Source: a virus. From it: a stretch of DNA of 28,571 nt. How positions within the stretch are numbered: the stretch's first letter is position 1; each line of letters opens with the position of its first letter. Both the position numbers and the translations under genes were made by a program. The stretch spans positions 1 through 28,571 of the IMG/VR virus record IMGVR_UViG_3300021956_000063; one strand, written 5' to 3'. This document shows positions 5,578-12,411 of the stretch, in pieces. The notes below the pieces were generated by a model. It did not search any database. It was not told the DNA's origin and worked only from the letters and a program-made list of their open reading frames with translations.

Positions 5578-6045
5578 ATGCATTACGTTAAACCTTGGAC
5601 GCAAGAAGATGATAAGGTATTGCGTGAGATCAGTGGATCTGGTCAGCCGGCTAGGATTGCTGCCGATATTTTGGGTCGATCCAGAAACGCAATTCTAGGT
5701 CGAGCTCATAGATTAAACATCAGCTTTGGCCGTGAGTTTTCATACAAGCAACCGGCTAATGATCACAAGATTGACAAGCCAATCAAGGTAAAAAAACCAC
5801 GCAATCGACCACCGGAAGAGACGTTAATTTATCCGCTGTTTGAGATGCCAGAGGCTGCGATAACGCCATATGGACAGCCTCGAGAGTTATTAGATCTCGA
5901 GCCTCACCACTGCCGCTGGGCATGTTTTGAGATCGAGGGAACACATCAGTTCTGTTGCGCTGACCGTATGCCTGGCAAGCCATACTGCGTCGAGCATCAG
6001 ATAATAGCTTACAGCAAAAGACGGCTCCGCGAGGTCACGCAATGA
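5578..6045 (+). CDS. GcrA-family transcription regulator
   Basis: GcrA is an alphaproteobacterial sigma70 cofactor that activates promoters carrying methylated GANTC sites. This 155-aa protein has the GcrA layout: an N-terminal W-T-Q-E-D-D-K-V-L-R-E-I HTH with I-A-A-D-I-L-G-R-S-R-N-A-I-L-G-R-A-H-R-L (residues 27-46), a Lys/Pro linker, and a C-terminal H-H-C-R-W...F-C-C-A-D...P-Y-C-V-E-H...A-Y zinc-like module that binds sigma. The start at 5578 is preferred to the in-frame ATG at 5560 because GGGGGA precedes it. The phage copy could redirect host transcription to late promoters. Confidence 0.85.
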   Translation: MHYVKPWTQEDDKVLREISGSGQPARIAADILGRSRNAILGRAHRLNISFGREFSYKQPANDHKIDKPIKVKKPRNRPPEETLIYPLFEMPEAAITPYGQPRELLDLEPHHCRWACFEIEGTHQFCCADRMPGKPYCVEHQIIAYSKRRLREVTQ

Positions 6046-6830
6046 GCCGAGCTTGGATGCCATTTTATGTTGCCGATTATTTGGCCGACACCAGGAGGTT
6101 AAGTCTCGCTGAGCATGGTGCCTATATGCTCCTTATCATGGAGTATTGGCGCAATGGTGGATTGCCAGATGATGATAAAAAGTTAGCTCGAATTGTTGGC
6201 GCTACGACAGAAGAATGGGCCGAGATACGGAATACCATAGCTGATTTTTTTGAAGATGGCTGGAAGCATAACCGAATTGATAGAGAGATTGCTGACGCCA
6301 ATGATGCTTATGAACGCCGCGCATCAGCTGGTCGAAAGGGTGGTTTGGCCAAGCAATGCTCAAGCAATGCTACTAGCAATGCTCAAGCAATGCTTAAGCA
6401 ATCACAACCACAATCAGATATATCTTCTAACGAAGATATAAATATTACTTCTACGTCAAAAGCTCCTGACGGCTGCGCCGTCGTCAGCCCATCAAAACGA
6501 TTTGATGATCAGCTACTCAGGACAACTGCAGAAGCCTGGAACGAGTTAGCTACCAGCCTTGGCCTAGCAACTGTTGCTAAGCTGACTGATGCTCGCAAGG
6601 TGGCCATTACCCGCCGAGCCAAGGAGCTAGTCGAGGATTTTGATTTCGAAAATCCGGCTGCAGGCTTCTCCGAGTTCTTTGCCAAAATCCGTGGATCTCC
6701 ATTTCTTCGCGGCAATGAAAGCAGCTGGCGCTGTGATTTCGATTGGTGTTTCGCGTTAAGCAATTTTACGAAGATCATGGAAGGCAAATATGAAAATCGG
6801 CCTCAAAAAGTCGTTTCCTTTAGACGATAA
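6042..6830 (+). CDS. DUF1376 replication initiation protein (lambda O-like role)
   Basis: This 262-aa protein opens with a DUF1376/YdaU domain (W-M-P-F-Y-V-A-D-Y-L-A-D-T-R-R-L-S, then H-G-A-Y-M-L-L-I-M-E-Y-W), about residues 4-85. A Ser/Asn/Gln-rich linker follows (about 104-150), and the C-terminal domain has W-N-E-L-A...R-R-A-K-E-L-V and F-S-E-F-F-A-K-I-R-G-S-P-F-L-R-G, like the C-terminal part of phage O-type replication proteins. The linker-coding DNA contains 11-bp-spaced direct repeats, as in lambda O where the origin lies inside the gene. It probably binds these iterons and loads a helicase. Confidence 0.82.
   Translation: MSRAWMPFYVADYLADTRRLSLAEHGAYMLLIMEYWRNGGLPDDDKKLARIVGATTEEWAEIRNTIADFFEDGWKHNRIDREIADANDAYERRASAGRKGGLAKQCSSNATSNAQAMLKQSQPQSDISSNEDINITSTSKAPDGCAVVSPSKRFDDQLLRTTAEAWNELATSLGLATVAKLTDARKVAITRRAKELVEDFDFENPAAGFSEFFAKIRGSPFLRGNESSWRCDFDWCFALSNFTKIMEGKYENRPQKVVSFRR
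6351..6440. other. Candidate replication origin: iterons plus AT-rich segment
   Basis: AGCAATGCT occurs four times in direct orientation (6352-6360, 6363-6371, 6375-6383, 6386-6394), with a partial fifth copy AGCAAT at 6397-6402. The period is 11-12 bp, about one helical turn, so all copies face one side of the helix. They are followed by an AT-rich segment that includes a perfect inverted repeat with 9-bp arms and a 4-nt loop at 6419-6440. Everything lies inside the DUF1376 replication gene, as the lambda origin lies inside gene O. It is inferred, not tested. Confidence 0.65.
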
Positions 6831-7395
6831 TCCATTTTCTGATGCAAAAAGCTATGAGGCAAAAGCTCGAGCTTATTGCTCACGATCTGGTCGGCAAGAC
6901 GGTAGCCATCCGATCATTGAGGCCAATACACCCGAATGGTCGAGGTGGATGGAATACTACCAACACATCGGCCATCCGCACGCCAAGCCAGACAGCTTTG
7001 CAAACAGACGCGGCAGATTAACTGTTCCAGCTAATACGCCGGATGCTTTCGAACCAGGCTGGCAAGCAAGCGATAGCTTTGATGAGAAAAATCCAGTTGT
7101 GTCTAAGCGGGCACAAACTCAGGCCTATGTTTCACCAGAGCAAAAAGCTGCATCACGTTTACGGATGGACGAGATGTATCAGTCTTTCCGCAAGGGCTGT
7201 CCTGGTGGGCTAAAATCTACAACTCGAGACGTTAGAGAAGCTGAAGCTGACAAGCGTGCAGCTATCAAATGGCTAGAGGAAAAGCGGCTCAGCAAACTGA
7301 ATGCTGAACGAGAGGCTATCCAGATGTCTGATCGTTTAACCACCAGGCTAGCGGAAATGTTTCCGAGCGATTTTGAATATCAGGCCGCAGAATGA
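6790..7395 (+). CDS. Early protein of unknown function, 201 aa
   Basis: The start at 6790 overlaps the end of the replication gene by 41 nt and has GAAGG 6 nt upstream. The protein is polar, with a central W-S-R-W-M-E-Y-Y-Q-H-I-G-H-P-H segment, and from about residue 115 a long charged helical region (A-S-R-L-R-M-D-E-M-Y-Q-S-F-R and K-R-A-A-I-K-W-L-E-E-K-R-L-S-K-L). I recognise no family. Its place right after the initiator suggests a replication partner, such as a loader, but no P-loop or zinc motif is visible. Confidence 0.65.
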   Translation: MKIGLKKSFPLDDNPFSDAKSYEAKARAYCSRSGRQDGSHPIIEANTPEWSRWMEYYQHIGHPHAKPDSFANRRGRLTVPANTPDAFEPGWQASDSFDEKNPVVSKRAQTQAYVSPEQKAASRLRMDEMYQSFRKGCPGGLKSTTRDVREAEADKRAAIKWLEEKRLSKLNAEREAIQMSDRLTTRLAEMFPSDFEYQAAE

Positions 7396-7937
7396 GACGC
7401 AAAAAGCCCGTCACCCTCGCTCAGCAATATCCGCAAGCATTGCTGTCACCAGCTGATGTTGATGATCCATACGAGCCAGGTGCAAAACTCCGCGTGATTA
7501 AAAACGTGCGTGAGCATGCAATTTCGCAGTTATACAACACAGGTGTGATTACCGACGACCAACGCAGAGCCGCTGAGCTATTCAGAGCTAAATACGAGAT
7601 GAGCGTTTTGGGTGCCAGCAAAGCAATTGATTACACCAAAGAGCGTGTAGATGGAGGTCGGCTTGCTGAACCACTTTCAGAACGCGTTCAGGAGGCTTTC
7701 CAGTGGCTCAATTCAGTTGCGCGCTACCCTGGTATAGGCAAGCAAGGTTTTAGCGTCCTTGTGGCTGTATGTGGCGAGGGTAAAGGATTAATCGAAACAG
7801 CTAAATCTTGGTCTGGTTGCCATGCAGATGGAACGAGAGGCCACATTTATATCAAAGGCAGATTGATTGAGGCTTTGGAAGAGCTGATCAAGCATTCTGG
7901 CATGATTGCGGTCGGCAGCAATCGGAGACGGCTATGA
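7392..7937 (+). CDS. DUF6456-like DNA-binding regulator, 181 aa
   Basis: The pattern R-A-A-E-L-F-R-A-K-Y-E (about residues 59-69), a variable centre, then S-V-L-V-A-V-C-G-E-G-K-G-L-I-E-T-A-K-S-W and a final helix I-K-G-R-L-I-E-A-L-E-E-L-I-K-H resembles the DUF6456 domain I know from alphaproteobacterial regulators and phage early regions. The last part would form a helix-turn-helix. It sits late in the early operon, where phages often encode the late-gene activator, so it is a candidate regulator of the 8893-9173 region. Start and stop overlap both neighbours by 4 nt. Confidence 0.6.
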   Translation: MRRKKPVTLAQQYPQALLSPADVDDPYEPGAKLRVIKNVREHAISQLYNTGVITDDQRRAAELFRAKYEMSVLGASKAIDYTKERVDGGRLAEPLSERVQEAFQWLNSVARYPGIGKQGFSVLVAVCGEGKGLIETAKSWSGCHADGTRGHIYIKGRLIEALEELIKHSGMIAVGSNRRRL

Positions 7938-8122
7938 ACGAAGTTCAAGAGTTCATGAATGAGATTGAAAGCTTGATTGAGGCTACCCGACGAGCTGAGC
8001 GAGAACGTTGCGCAAAGATTGTTGAGAACTGGCCGATTTACAACCCATACATCGTGAAGAAACAGCAGATCAAAGATCGGCGCGAAGCCATAGCAGCAGC
8101 CATACGAGGTGAAAATGATTAA
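7934..8122 (+). CDS. Small helical protein, 62 aa
   Basis: This is a short, charged, helical peptide with E-A-T-R-R-A-E-R-E-R-C-A-K-I-V-E in the middle and A-I-A-A-A-I-R-G at the end. The R-A-E-R-E-R-C-A pattern recurs in many small phage early proteins of unknown function. It overlaps the previous stop (ATGA) and runs 8 nt into the next gene, so it is cotranslated in the early operon. Confidence 0.6.
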   Translation: MNEVQEFMNEIESLIEATRRAERERCAKIVENWPIYNPYIVKKQQIKDRREAIAAAIRGEND

Positions 8123-8366
8123 TTGGAAGCCAGAGGCATTACAGGAAGCGGTAGACGCATGGTTTGGCTACCAGGTGAACCTATCGACCGAGATTGCTAA
8201 GCAGATCAGCAAAGCGCTGAATGCCGCTATAGAGGCGCAAGGTGATTTATATCAAAACGGATACAAGGCTGGTTTGGAAGAAGCTGCTAGGATCGCACAA
8301 GATCCTTGCTACACATACACCGGCGAGTTTATAGCCAAACGCATTAAGGAGTTAAAGGGTGACTGA
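8115..8366 (+). CDS. Small early protein, 83 aa
   Basis: I take the ATG at 8115, with GAGG at 8106-8109 as its ribosome site, rather than the GTG at 8109 that lies inside that site. The protein has W-K-P-E-A-L-Q-E-A-V-D-A-W-F at the start and G-Y-K-A-G-L-E-E-A-A-R-I-A near the end, the same E-A-A-R-I-A helix type as the 62-aa gene before it. No function is recognised. Confidence 0.6.
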   Translation: MINWKPEALQEAVDAWFGYQVNLSTEIAKQISKALNAAIEAQGDLYQNGYKAGLEEAARIAQDPCYTYTGEFIAKRIKELKGD

Positions 8367-8892
8367 CTATTCAGACCTTGTAAAGCGATTGCGTGGCAAA
8401 AAGTTAAACTGCACTTGCGCCGCTAAGTCAGCCAGCGAATGCTGTTGCGACACAGATTGGCCTGAGAGTTCTTGTGATGAAGCCGCCGACGCTATTGAGC
8501 TTTTACAGCGCGAACTAAAGTGCGCGAATGAACTATGGGAGCAGCAAAAGGAACTGGCTTTGGAATATTTGGCTGACATAGAAAAGGCTAATGAGCGGAT
8601 TGAGGAGCTAGAGAGGCAAGAAGCAGACGCTTTAAGAGAGGCAACAATACTTGCCGAAAGTCTCTCAAGACATTGGCCTGATAATACTTGCTGGCGTCCA
8701 TTAGAAGAAACTACTGGCGTGATTACGCAGATTAGTAATATGTGCGCTGGATTAAACGAACGCATCGCTGAACTAGAGGAAGCGTTAAAGCCGTTTGTTC
8801 CAGATACAGACATAAACGCAGAAGAATATACCAGCGTTTGGAACAACCATTTGATACAAGCTCGTAAGGCATTAGGCGAATGCGGTGAATAG
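8359..8892 (+). CDS. Ead/Ea22-like accessory protein with Cys-rich N-terminus, 177 aa
   Basis: The start is GTG at 8359, supported by AAGGAG 7 nt upstream and by the 8-nt overlap with the previous gene. The N-terminus contains nine Cys within about 45 residues (C-T-C, C-C-C and two single Cys), a possible metal site. It is followed by D-E-A-A-D-A-I-E-L-L-Q-R-E and a long coiled coil (about residues 48-100), then a second short coil. This resembles Ead/Ea22-type accessory genes found at the end of phage early operons. The role is unknown. Confidence 0.6.
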   Translation: MTDYSDLVKRLRGKKLNCTCAAKSASECCCDTDWPESSCDEAADAIELLQRELKCANELWEQQKELALEYLADIEKANERIEELERQEADALREATILAESLSRHWPDNTCWRPLEETTGVITQISNMCAGLNERIAELEEALKPFVPDTDINAEEYTSVWNNHLIQARKALGECGE

Positions 8893-9173
8893 AGCAACTA
8901 ATCTCCGCATATGTCCCTATCGGGAATAACAGAGGCGAAACTAGCCCATAAAAGTAATATCTTTACTGAGCGGGAAATATTACAAATCCAGCATAAACTT
9001 GGATTATGTCGCATTTAACATACGGCAAAATGCCATGTTCGTGATACAAAAGTATCAAATATGACCCACAAAGCTTACAAATGATCCAAATATGGTTTGG
9101 CATTTGGTATAAAAACATAGTGAGCTATGAAACGAAATTCTATAAATCAGATTAGACGTTGAGGGAGAGGCAG
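8893..9173 (+). promoter_or_regulatory. Early/late junction with several inverted repeats; candidate late control region
   Basis: This 281-nt gap separates early genes from the exported-protein and terminase genes. It contains AGTAA/TTACT around 8956-8970, GGCA-AAA-TGCC near 9024-9034, TGATAC-AAAA-GTATCA at 9042-9057 and CCAAAT-N10-ATTTGG at 9086-9107. The last touches a -10-like TATAAA at 9108-9113. No good -35 accompanies it, which suggests an activator-dependent promoter. A 35-codon frame at 8911-9018 is listed separately. Confidence 0.45.
8911..9018 (+). CDS. Possible 35-aa microprotein in the control region
   Basis: A 35-codon frame (starting MSLSGITEAKLAHKSNIFTE) runs from ATG at 8911 to TAA at 9018. 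Its end (T-E-R-E-I-L-Q-I-Q-H-K-L-G-L) looks helical and somewhat HTH-like. There is no convincing ribosome site, so it may be chance; it is reported because it fills a third of an otherwise empty gap. Confidence 0.25.
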   Translation: MSLSGITEAKLAHKSNIFTEREILQIQHKLGLCRI

Positions 9174-9416
9174 ATGCTTAAACTTGTTACTTTGTTGGCA
9201 CTGGTTGCTTTGCCAGCTCAGGCTGAGACGACCTACTTTTACGGCAACAACGGCCAGAACATTGGCACTGCGATGTCTGCCGGCAATGCCACGTTTTACT
9301 ACGATGCTCAGGGCAACAATGTAGGCACAGCTCTGCCAGCTGGTAACACGACCTATTTTTACGGGAACAATGGGGAGAGCTTTAGCGCTCAGACTGTCGG
9401 CGGTCGCCAGCGGTAA
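9174..9416 (+). CDS. Exported small repeat protein, 80 aa
   Basis: The ATG at 9174 follows a strong ribosome site (GAGGGAGAGG). Residues 1-17 (MLKLVTLLALVALPAQA) form a textbook signal peptide with an A-Q-A cleavage site. The mature 63 residues are three tandem copies of a roughly 20-aa unit: T-T-Y-F-Y-G-N-N-G-Q-N-I-G-T-A, then A-T-F-Y-Y-D-A-Q-G-N-N-V-G-T-A, then T-T-Y-F-Y-G-N-N-G-E-S. These Tyr/Gly/Asn repeats suggest a small beta hairpin array acting in the periplasm. It is flanked by its own control region and a terminator, as expected for a moron or lysogenic-conversion gene. Confidence 0.7.
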   Translation: MLKLVTLLALVALPAQAETTYFYGNNGQNIGTAMSAGNATFYYDAQGNNVGTALPAGNTTYFYGNNGESFSAQTVGGRQR

Positions 9417-9469
9417 GTTATTTAAACGACCCTATTGCAAGTGTCAGCGACTTGAGTTGTATTTGGTAT

Positions 9470-9545
9470 GTCGCGGAGCATGCGCGACGACTACCTCTTT
9501 GCTTCGAGAACCCGTTGGCAGAAATGCTGGCGGGTTTTTATTTTG
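9470..9545 (+). terminator. Hairpin followed by intrinsic terminator; possible small RNA 3' end
   Basis: A perfect 6-bp hairpin GTCGCG/CGCGAC (9470-9488) is followed by a second, longer stem with outer arms AACCCG (9509-9514) and CGGGTT (9531-9536). G-U pairs and an inner GCA/TGC with a GAAA loop continue that stem, then a T-rich run. The second element is a good rho-independent terminator for the exported-protein gene. The 9417-9545 stretch could also be a small structured RNA. Confidence 0.6.
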
Positions 9546-9558
9546 CGCTAAGGCCAAT

Positions 9559-9723
9559 ATGAACACCGAAGATCTTGAGCGTATCAGAGATGAAGGCCAA
9601 GAGATTATCGAGTATGTCATGGCGCAAAAAGACTGCAGCTTACCAGAGGCGATAGAAGAGGTCACAGCCTGGTTGATCGGTGAGATCCTGGGATTAGAAA
9701 TCGAGCGGGTGACGCTACACTGA
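9559..9723 (+). CDS. Small acidic protein upstream of the small terminase, 54 aa
   Basis: I place the start at the ATG at 9559 (AAGG 5 nt upstream) because the upstream part of the open frame crosses the terminator and has no coding character. The peptide is acidic and helical: D-L-E-R-I-R-D-E-G-Q-E-I-I-E-Y-V-M-A-Q and P-E-A-I-E-E-V-T-A-W-L-I-G-E. Its stop overlaps the terminase start (TGATG), so it is coupled to packaging genes. No family is recognised. Confidence 0.6.
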   Translation: MNTEDLERIRDEGQEIIEYVMAQKDCSLPEAIEEVTAWLIGEILGLEIERVTLH

Positions 9724-10334
9724 TGACGACTGAGAATTTTTCCGGCCCGAATAAATCTACCGCTAAGCCAAAGGCTAGTAAGGCGGCTTCGGGCAAGTCT
9801 GCCAGTAAGGGAACACCCCAAGAGATAACAAACATAGCTGCCAAGATAGCCAGTAAGCCAGAAAGAAAGATAACAGGTAGACCACCAATCTACACAGAGG
9901 ATCTAGCCAAAGAGTTCTGCAGACGGATAGCGATGGGACGATCGCTGAGATCAGTTTGCGAAGATGATGATATGCCAGATAGCTCGACGGTTTTTGAGTG
10001 GAAGAAAAAGCAACCTGGCTTCACGGAACAATACGCGCACGCGACGGAAGAACGCGGCCTGACGTATGGCGACTTCATCTCAGATCTAGTGTTTGAAGTG
10101 TTGGCTGGTGAGTATGAGGTAGATCGCGCAAGATTGGCGCTGGATGGCCTCAAGTGGACTGCGGCTAGGTTAGCACCCAAACAATACGGAGAGCGCACCA
10201 GCGTCGAAGTAACGGCTGATATAGGGCAAACTGCAGCGAATGTGTTGATGGAACTTACAGCTCGCGCAAAGCAAGCCAAACAGCTTGAGCATCAGGTAGT
10301 AGACATCACACCAAATAAGGATCTCCCTAGATAA
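9723..10334 (+). CDS. terS: Terminase small subunit
   Basis: This 203-aa protein would recognise phage DNA and recruit the large terminase. The N-terminal 45 residues are a Lys/Ala/Ser-rich tail. The core begins with T-G-R-P-P-I-Y-T-E-D-L-A-K-E-F-C-R-R-I-A-M-G-R-S-L-R-S-V-C (about 51-79), an HTH of the terminase-small type. S-S-T-V-F-E-W and Y-A-H-A-T-E-E-R-G follow, then a helical oligomerisation region. The family pattern is clear, and the large subunit follows after an inserted reverse gene. Confidence 0.88.
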   Translation: MTTENFSGPNKSTAKPKASKAASGKSASKGTPQEITNIAAKIASKPERKITGRPPIYTEDLAKEFCRRIAMGRSLRSVCEDDDMPDSSTVFEWKKKQPGFTEQYAHATEERGLTYGDFISDLVFEVLAGEYEVDRARLALDGLKWTAARLAPKQYGERTSVEVTADIGQTAANVLMELTARAKQAKQLEHQVVDITPNKDLPR

Positions 10335-10502
10335 GGGAATGCTTAGCTATATAAATCAATAGCTTACAAAACAGTCCACCGATACTCCTAGGAAAATGCG
10401 CTTTTCCAGGGCTTTCCGGTGCTTGAGACCCCCCCTATGGGCGACCACCCCGAGGGGCGGGTGTATAAACACACCCCCTCTCTCGCTAAAAAAATATAAA
10501 AA
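10335..10502. other. Non-coding GC-rich gap between terminase genes; cos or pac candidate
   Basis: No gene is seen here. The centre (10426-10490) is unusually GC-rich, with runs of C and G, a CCCC-GA-GGGG palindrome and GGGTGT/ACACCC arms around a 6-nt loop. No T tract follows in either direction, so it does not look like a terminator. A terminase binding or cutting site is possible by position. It also holds the 3' end of the reverse lipoprotein transcript. Confidence 0.35.
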
Positions 10503-10937
10503 TTAATAACTCCTACAATTGACCGTGTTCATAAACGAATTGCAGCTTGTATTCGTTTGCCTCGGCTTATTAGCGGCATCCATCATCATGAGCGCAGCGC
10601 CTGTGTTCATCATGGCGTTACTGGATGCTTGAGCATTAGCGTTGTTTATAGCTTTGGCCTCGTTACTTATTTTGGCTTGGTATTCTTGCATTAGGTAATC
10701 TGATTGAGCCTGTGTGATTTGCTTAGATGCAACTTGCTCGTTGAGCATGATGCGGTAAGTGATGGCTCTTTGATCGGCCTGTGGCAGTTTAGCAAAGCTT
10801 GGATGGTTTTTAGCGCATGCTGCGTTTGTTCCACCGGCTTTATCGGCGCAATCGGTCATAATGCTATTAGCTGCTTGCTGGGCGGCACAGGCTGATAAGA
10901 CATTGGCGGCAAATAAAAAAATAATAAAATTCCTCAT
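10503..10937 (-). CDS. Lipoprotein on the opposite strand (likely moron), 144 aa
   Basis: The start at 10937 follows GGAG at 6-nt spacing; a second ATG 12 nt upstream gives a less typical signal. Residues 1-16 are hydrophobic (MRNFIIFLFAANVLSA) and lead to L-S-A-C, a lipobox with Cys17 as the lipidated residue. The mature protein is helical, rich in Ala, Asn, Gln and Met, with four further Cys that could pair. It runs against the late genes and has its own -10 TATAAT, so it is probably expressed from the prophage. Envelope-located lysogenic-conversion or superinfection-exclusion roles are typical of such genes, but none is proven here. Confidence 0.72.
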   Translation of the reverse strand: MRNFIIFLFAANVLSACAAQQAANSIMTDCADKAGGTNAACAKNHPSFAKLPQADQRAITYRIMLNEQVASKQITQAQSDYLMQEYQAKISNEAKAINNANAQASSNAMMNTGAALMMMDAANKPRQTNTSCNSFMNTVNCRSY

Positions 10938-10966
10938 TTCCTGCTCCATTTTACATGGAACCTAGC

Positions 10967-10972
10967 ATTATA
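10967..10972 (-). promoter_or_regulatory. -10 element of the lipoprotein gene
   Basis: On the minus strand a perfect TATAAT lies about 30 nt upstream of the lipoprotein start. The -35 is poor (TTTCCA at 19-nt spacing is the best visible match). An independent promoter fits a moron gene. Confidence 0.5.
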
Positions 10973-11009
10973 GAATTGATTAGCAAAGCTCTGGAAAAAA
11001 TATAAAAAA

Positions 11010-12401
11010 ATGCAAGACCTCTCAACCATTTACGCTGAGTTTGTAGCGGCGTATCGTGATGAGCCGGTTTTGTTTGTCACTGAGGTTCTTGGCGCTGATC
11101 CATTACCCTGGCAGCGTGAGTTTTTAGCGTCGATTGCTAAGGGTGAACGGCGCATATCTGTGAGAGCTGGTCACGGTGTTGGCAAGTCTACTGCCTGTGC
11201 CTGGGCGCTTCTCTGGCACATGTTTACTCGCATGCCTCAGAAGGCTGTTTGCACTGCACCGACGGCTGGGCAGTTGTTTGATGCTTTGTTTAGTGAAGTA
11301 AAGCATTGGGCGCAGAAGCTGCCTAAGCCTTTGCGAGATACGATTGAGATATTCAGTGATCGAATTGTTCAAGTTGGTGCGCCAGAAAGTAGCTTTATTT
11401 CTGCTAGGACGAGTTCTGCCGAGCGGCCAGAAGCACTCGCTGGTGTCCACTCCGAGAATGTTTTGCTTATCTGCGACGAGGCCTCCGCTATACCCGAGGC
11501 AGTTTTCGAGAGTGCCGCCGGCTCGATGTCTGGGCATTCCGCGACGACCATTTTAATTGGAAACCCGACCAGGAATACGGGGCTATTTTTCAAAACTCAT
11601 CATCAGCTGAAGGGTGATTGGAAAACCATGCATGTTAGTTGCATGGATAATCGCCTTGTTAGCCAAGACTTCGTAAACCAGATTGCGGCGACGTATGGCG
11701 AGAACTCGAATGCTTATCGTGTTCGTGTCCTTGGTGAGTTTGCGCTTAAAGACGATGATAGTCTAATCCCTGCCGAGCTAGTTGATGCGGCAATGACGCG
11801 GGATGTTGTTTCTGACCCTCAAACGTCGATTGTGTATGGCGTTGACGTTGCCAGGTTCGGCTCTGACAGAACTGTGATTTGTAAGAGGCAGGGTAATATC
11901 GTTCTCAGTTTCAAGCACTGGTCTGGTGAAGACTTAATGGGAACGGTTGGCCGAATTGTTCATGAAGCTGGCATAGATCATCCCGAAGAAATCTGTGTTG
12001 ATAGTATAGGTCTCGGTGGCGGGGTGGCTGATAGGCTCCGCGAGCTTGGTTTTAACATCCGTGATGTGAATGTCTCGGAAAGCGTTGCGATGAACCAGAG
12101 CGCTGCTCGGTTACGTGATGAATTATGGTTGTCGGCTAAAGAATGGCTTGAGACCAGGGCTGTTCGATTGCCGAGGGATGATGATTTAAGGGCTGAATTA
12201 ATCGGCCCGACATATTCATTCACATCAAATGGCAAGATTAAAGTTGAAGGCAAATCCGAGATGAAGAAGCGCGGCATGCGCTCACCGGATATTGCGGATG
12301 CTTTGTGTTTAACATTCGCCGGCCAAGCAGCGCTAGTTGGCGGTAGAGCGTTGAAGTGGGTGCCTGGTAAGGCCATTCAGCGCCGTGTAGCAATTTGCTG
12401 A
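11010..12401 (+). CDS. terL: Terminase large subunit (ATPase and nuclease)
   Basis: This 463-aa motor drives DNA into the prohead and cuts the concatemer. The ATPase domain has Walker A A-G-H-G-V-G-K-S-T at residues 53-61, Walker B V-L-L-I-C-D-E at 151-157 and a coupling motif I-G-N-P-T at about 183-187. The RNase H-like nuclease has Y-G-V-D-V-A-R-F-G-S-D (D279), C-V-D-S-I-G-L-G-G-G-V (D331) and S-P-D-I-A-D-A-L near the C-terminus. Length and motif order fit the family. The ribosome site is weak. The portal gene follows after 10 nt that contain AGGAA. Confidence 0.95.
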   Translation: MQDLSTIYAEFVAAYRDEPVLFVTEVLGADPLPWQREFLASIAKGERRISVRAGHGVGKSTACAWALLWHMFTRMPQKAVCTAPTAGQLFDALFSEVKHWAQKLPKPLRDTIEIFSDRIVQVGAPESSFISARTSSAERPEALAGVHSENVLLICDEASAIPEAVFESAAGSMSGHSATTILIGNPTRNTGLFFKTHHQLKGDWKTMHVSCMDNRLVSQDFVNQIAATYGENSNAYRVRVLGEFALKDDDSLIPAELVDAAMTRDVVSDPQTSIVYGVDVARFGSDRTVICKRQGNIVLSFKHWSGEDLMGTVGRIVHEAGIDHPEEICVDSIGLGGGVADRLRELGFNIRDVNVSESVAMNQSAARLRDELWLSAKEWLETRAVRLPRDDDLRAELIGPTYSFTSNGKIKVEGKSEMKKRGMRSPDIADALCLTFAGQAALVGGRALKWVPGKAIQRRVAIC

Positions 12402-12411
12402 AGGAATAATA

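Noticed and set aside
8367-8897. 176-aa open frame on the minus strand
   Set aside because: It is the antisense shadow of the coiled-coil Ea22-like gene; Ser/Ala-rich composition and no ribosome site or neighbours in that direction.
9470-9520. tRNA-like segment (GCTTCGAGAACC)
   Set aside because: The T-loop pattern is imperfect and no acceptor, D or anticodon stems can be built; the hairpins fit a terminator better.
9370-9558. N-terminal extension of the 54-aa gene back to 9370
   Set aside because: It would cross the terminator hairpin and the end of the exported-protein gene; a good ribosome site precedes the ATG at 9559.
10430-10490. Bidirectional terminator between terS and the lipoprotein gene
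   Set aside because: The GC-rich hairpins are not followed by a T tract on either strand.
11124-11593. Overlapping minus- and plus-strand frames inside terL
   Set aside because: They are shadows of terL, which has full Walker and nuclease motifs; they lack ribosome sites.
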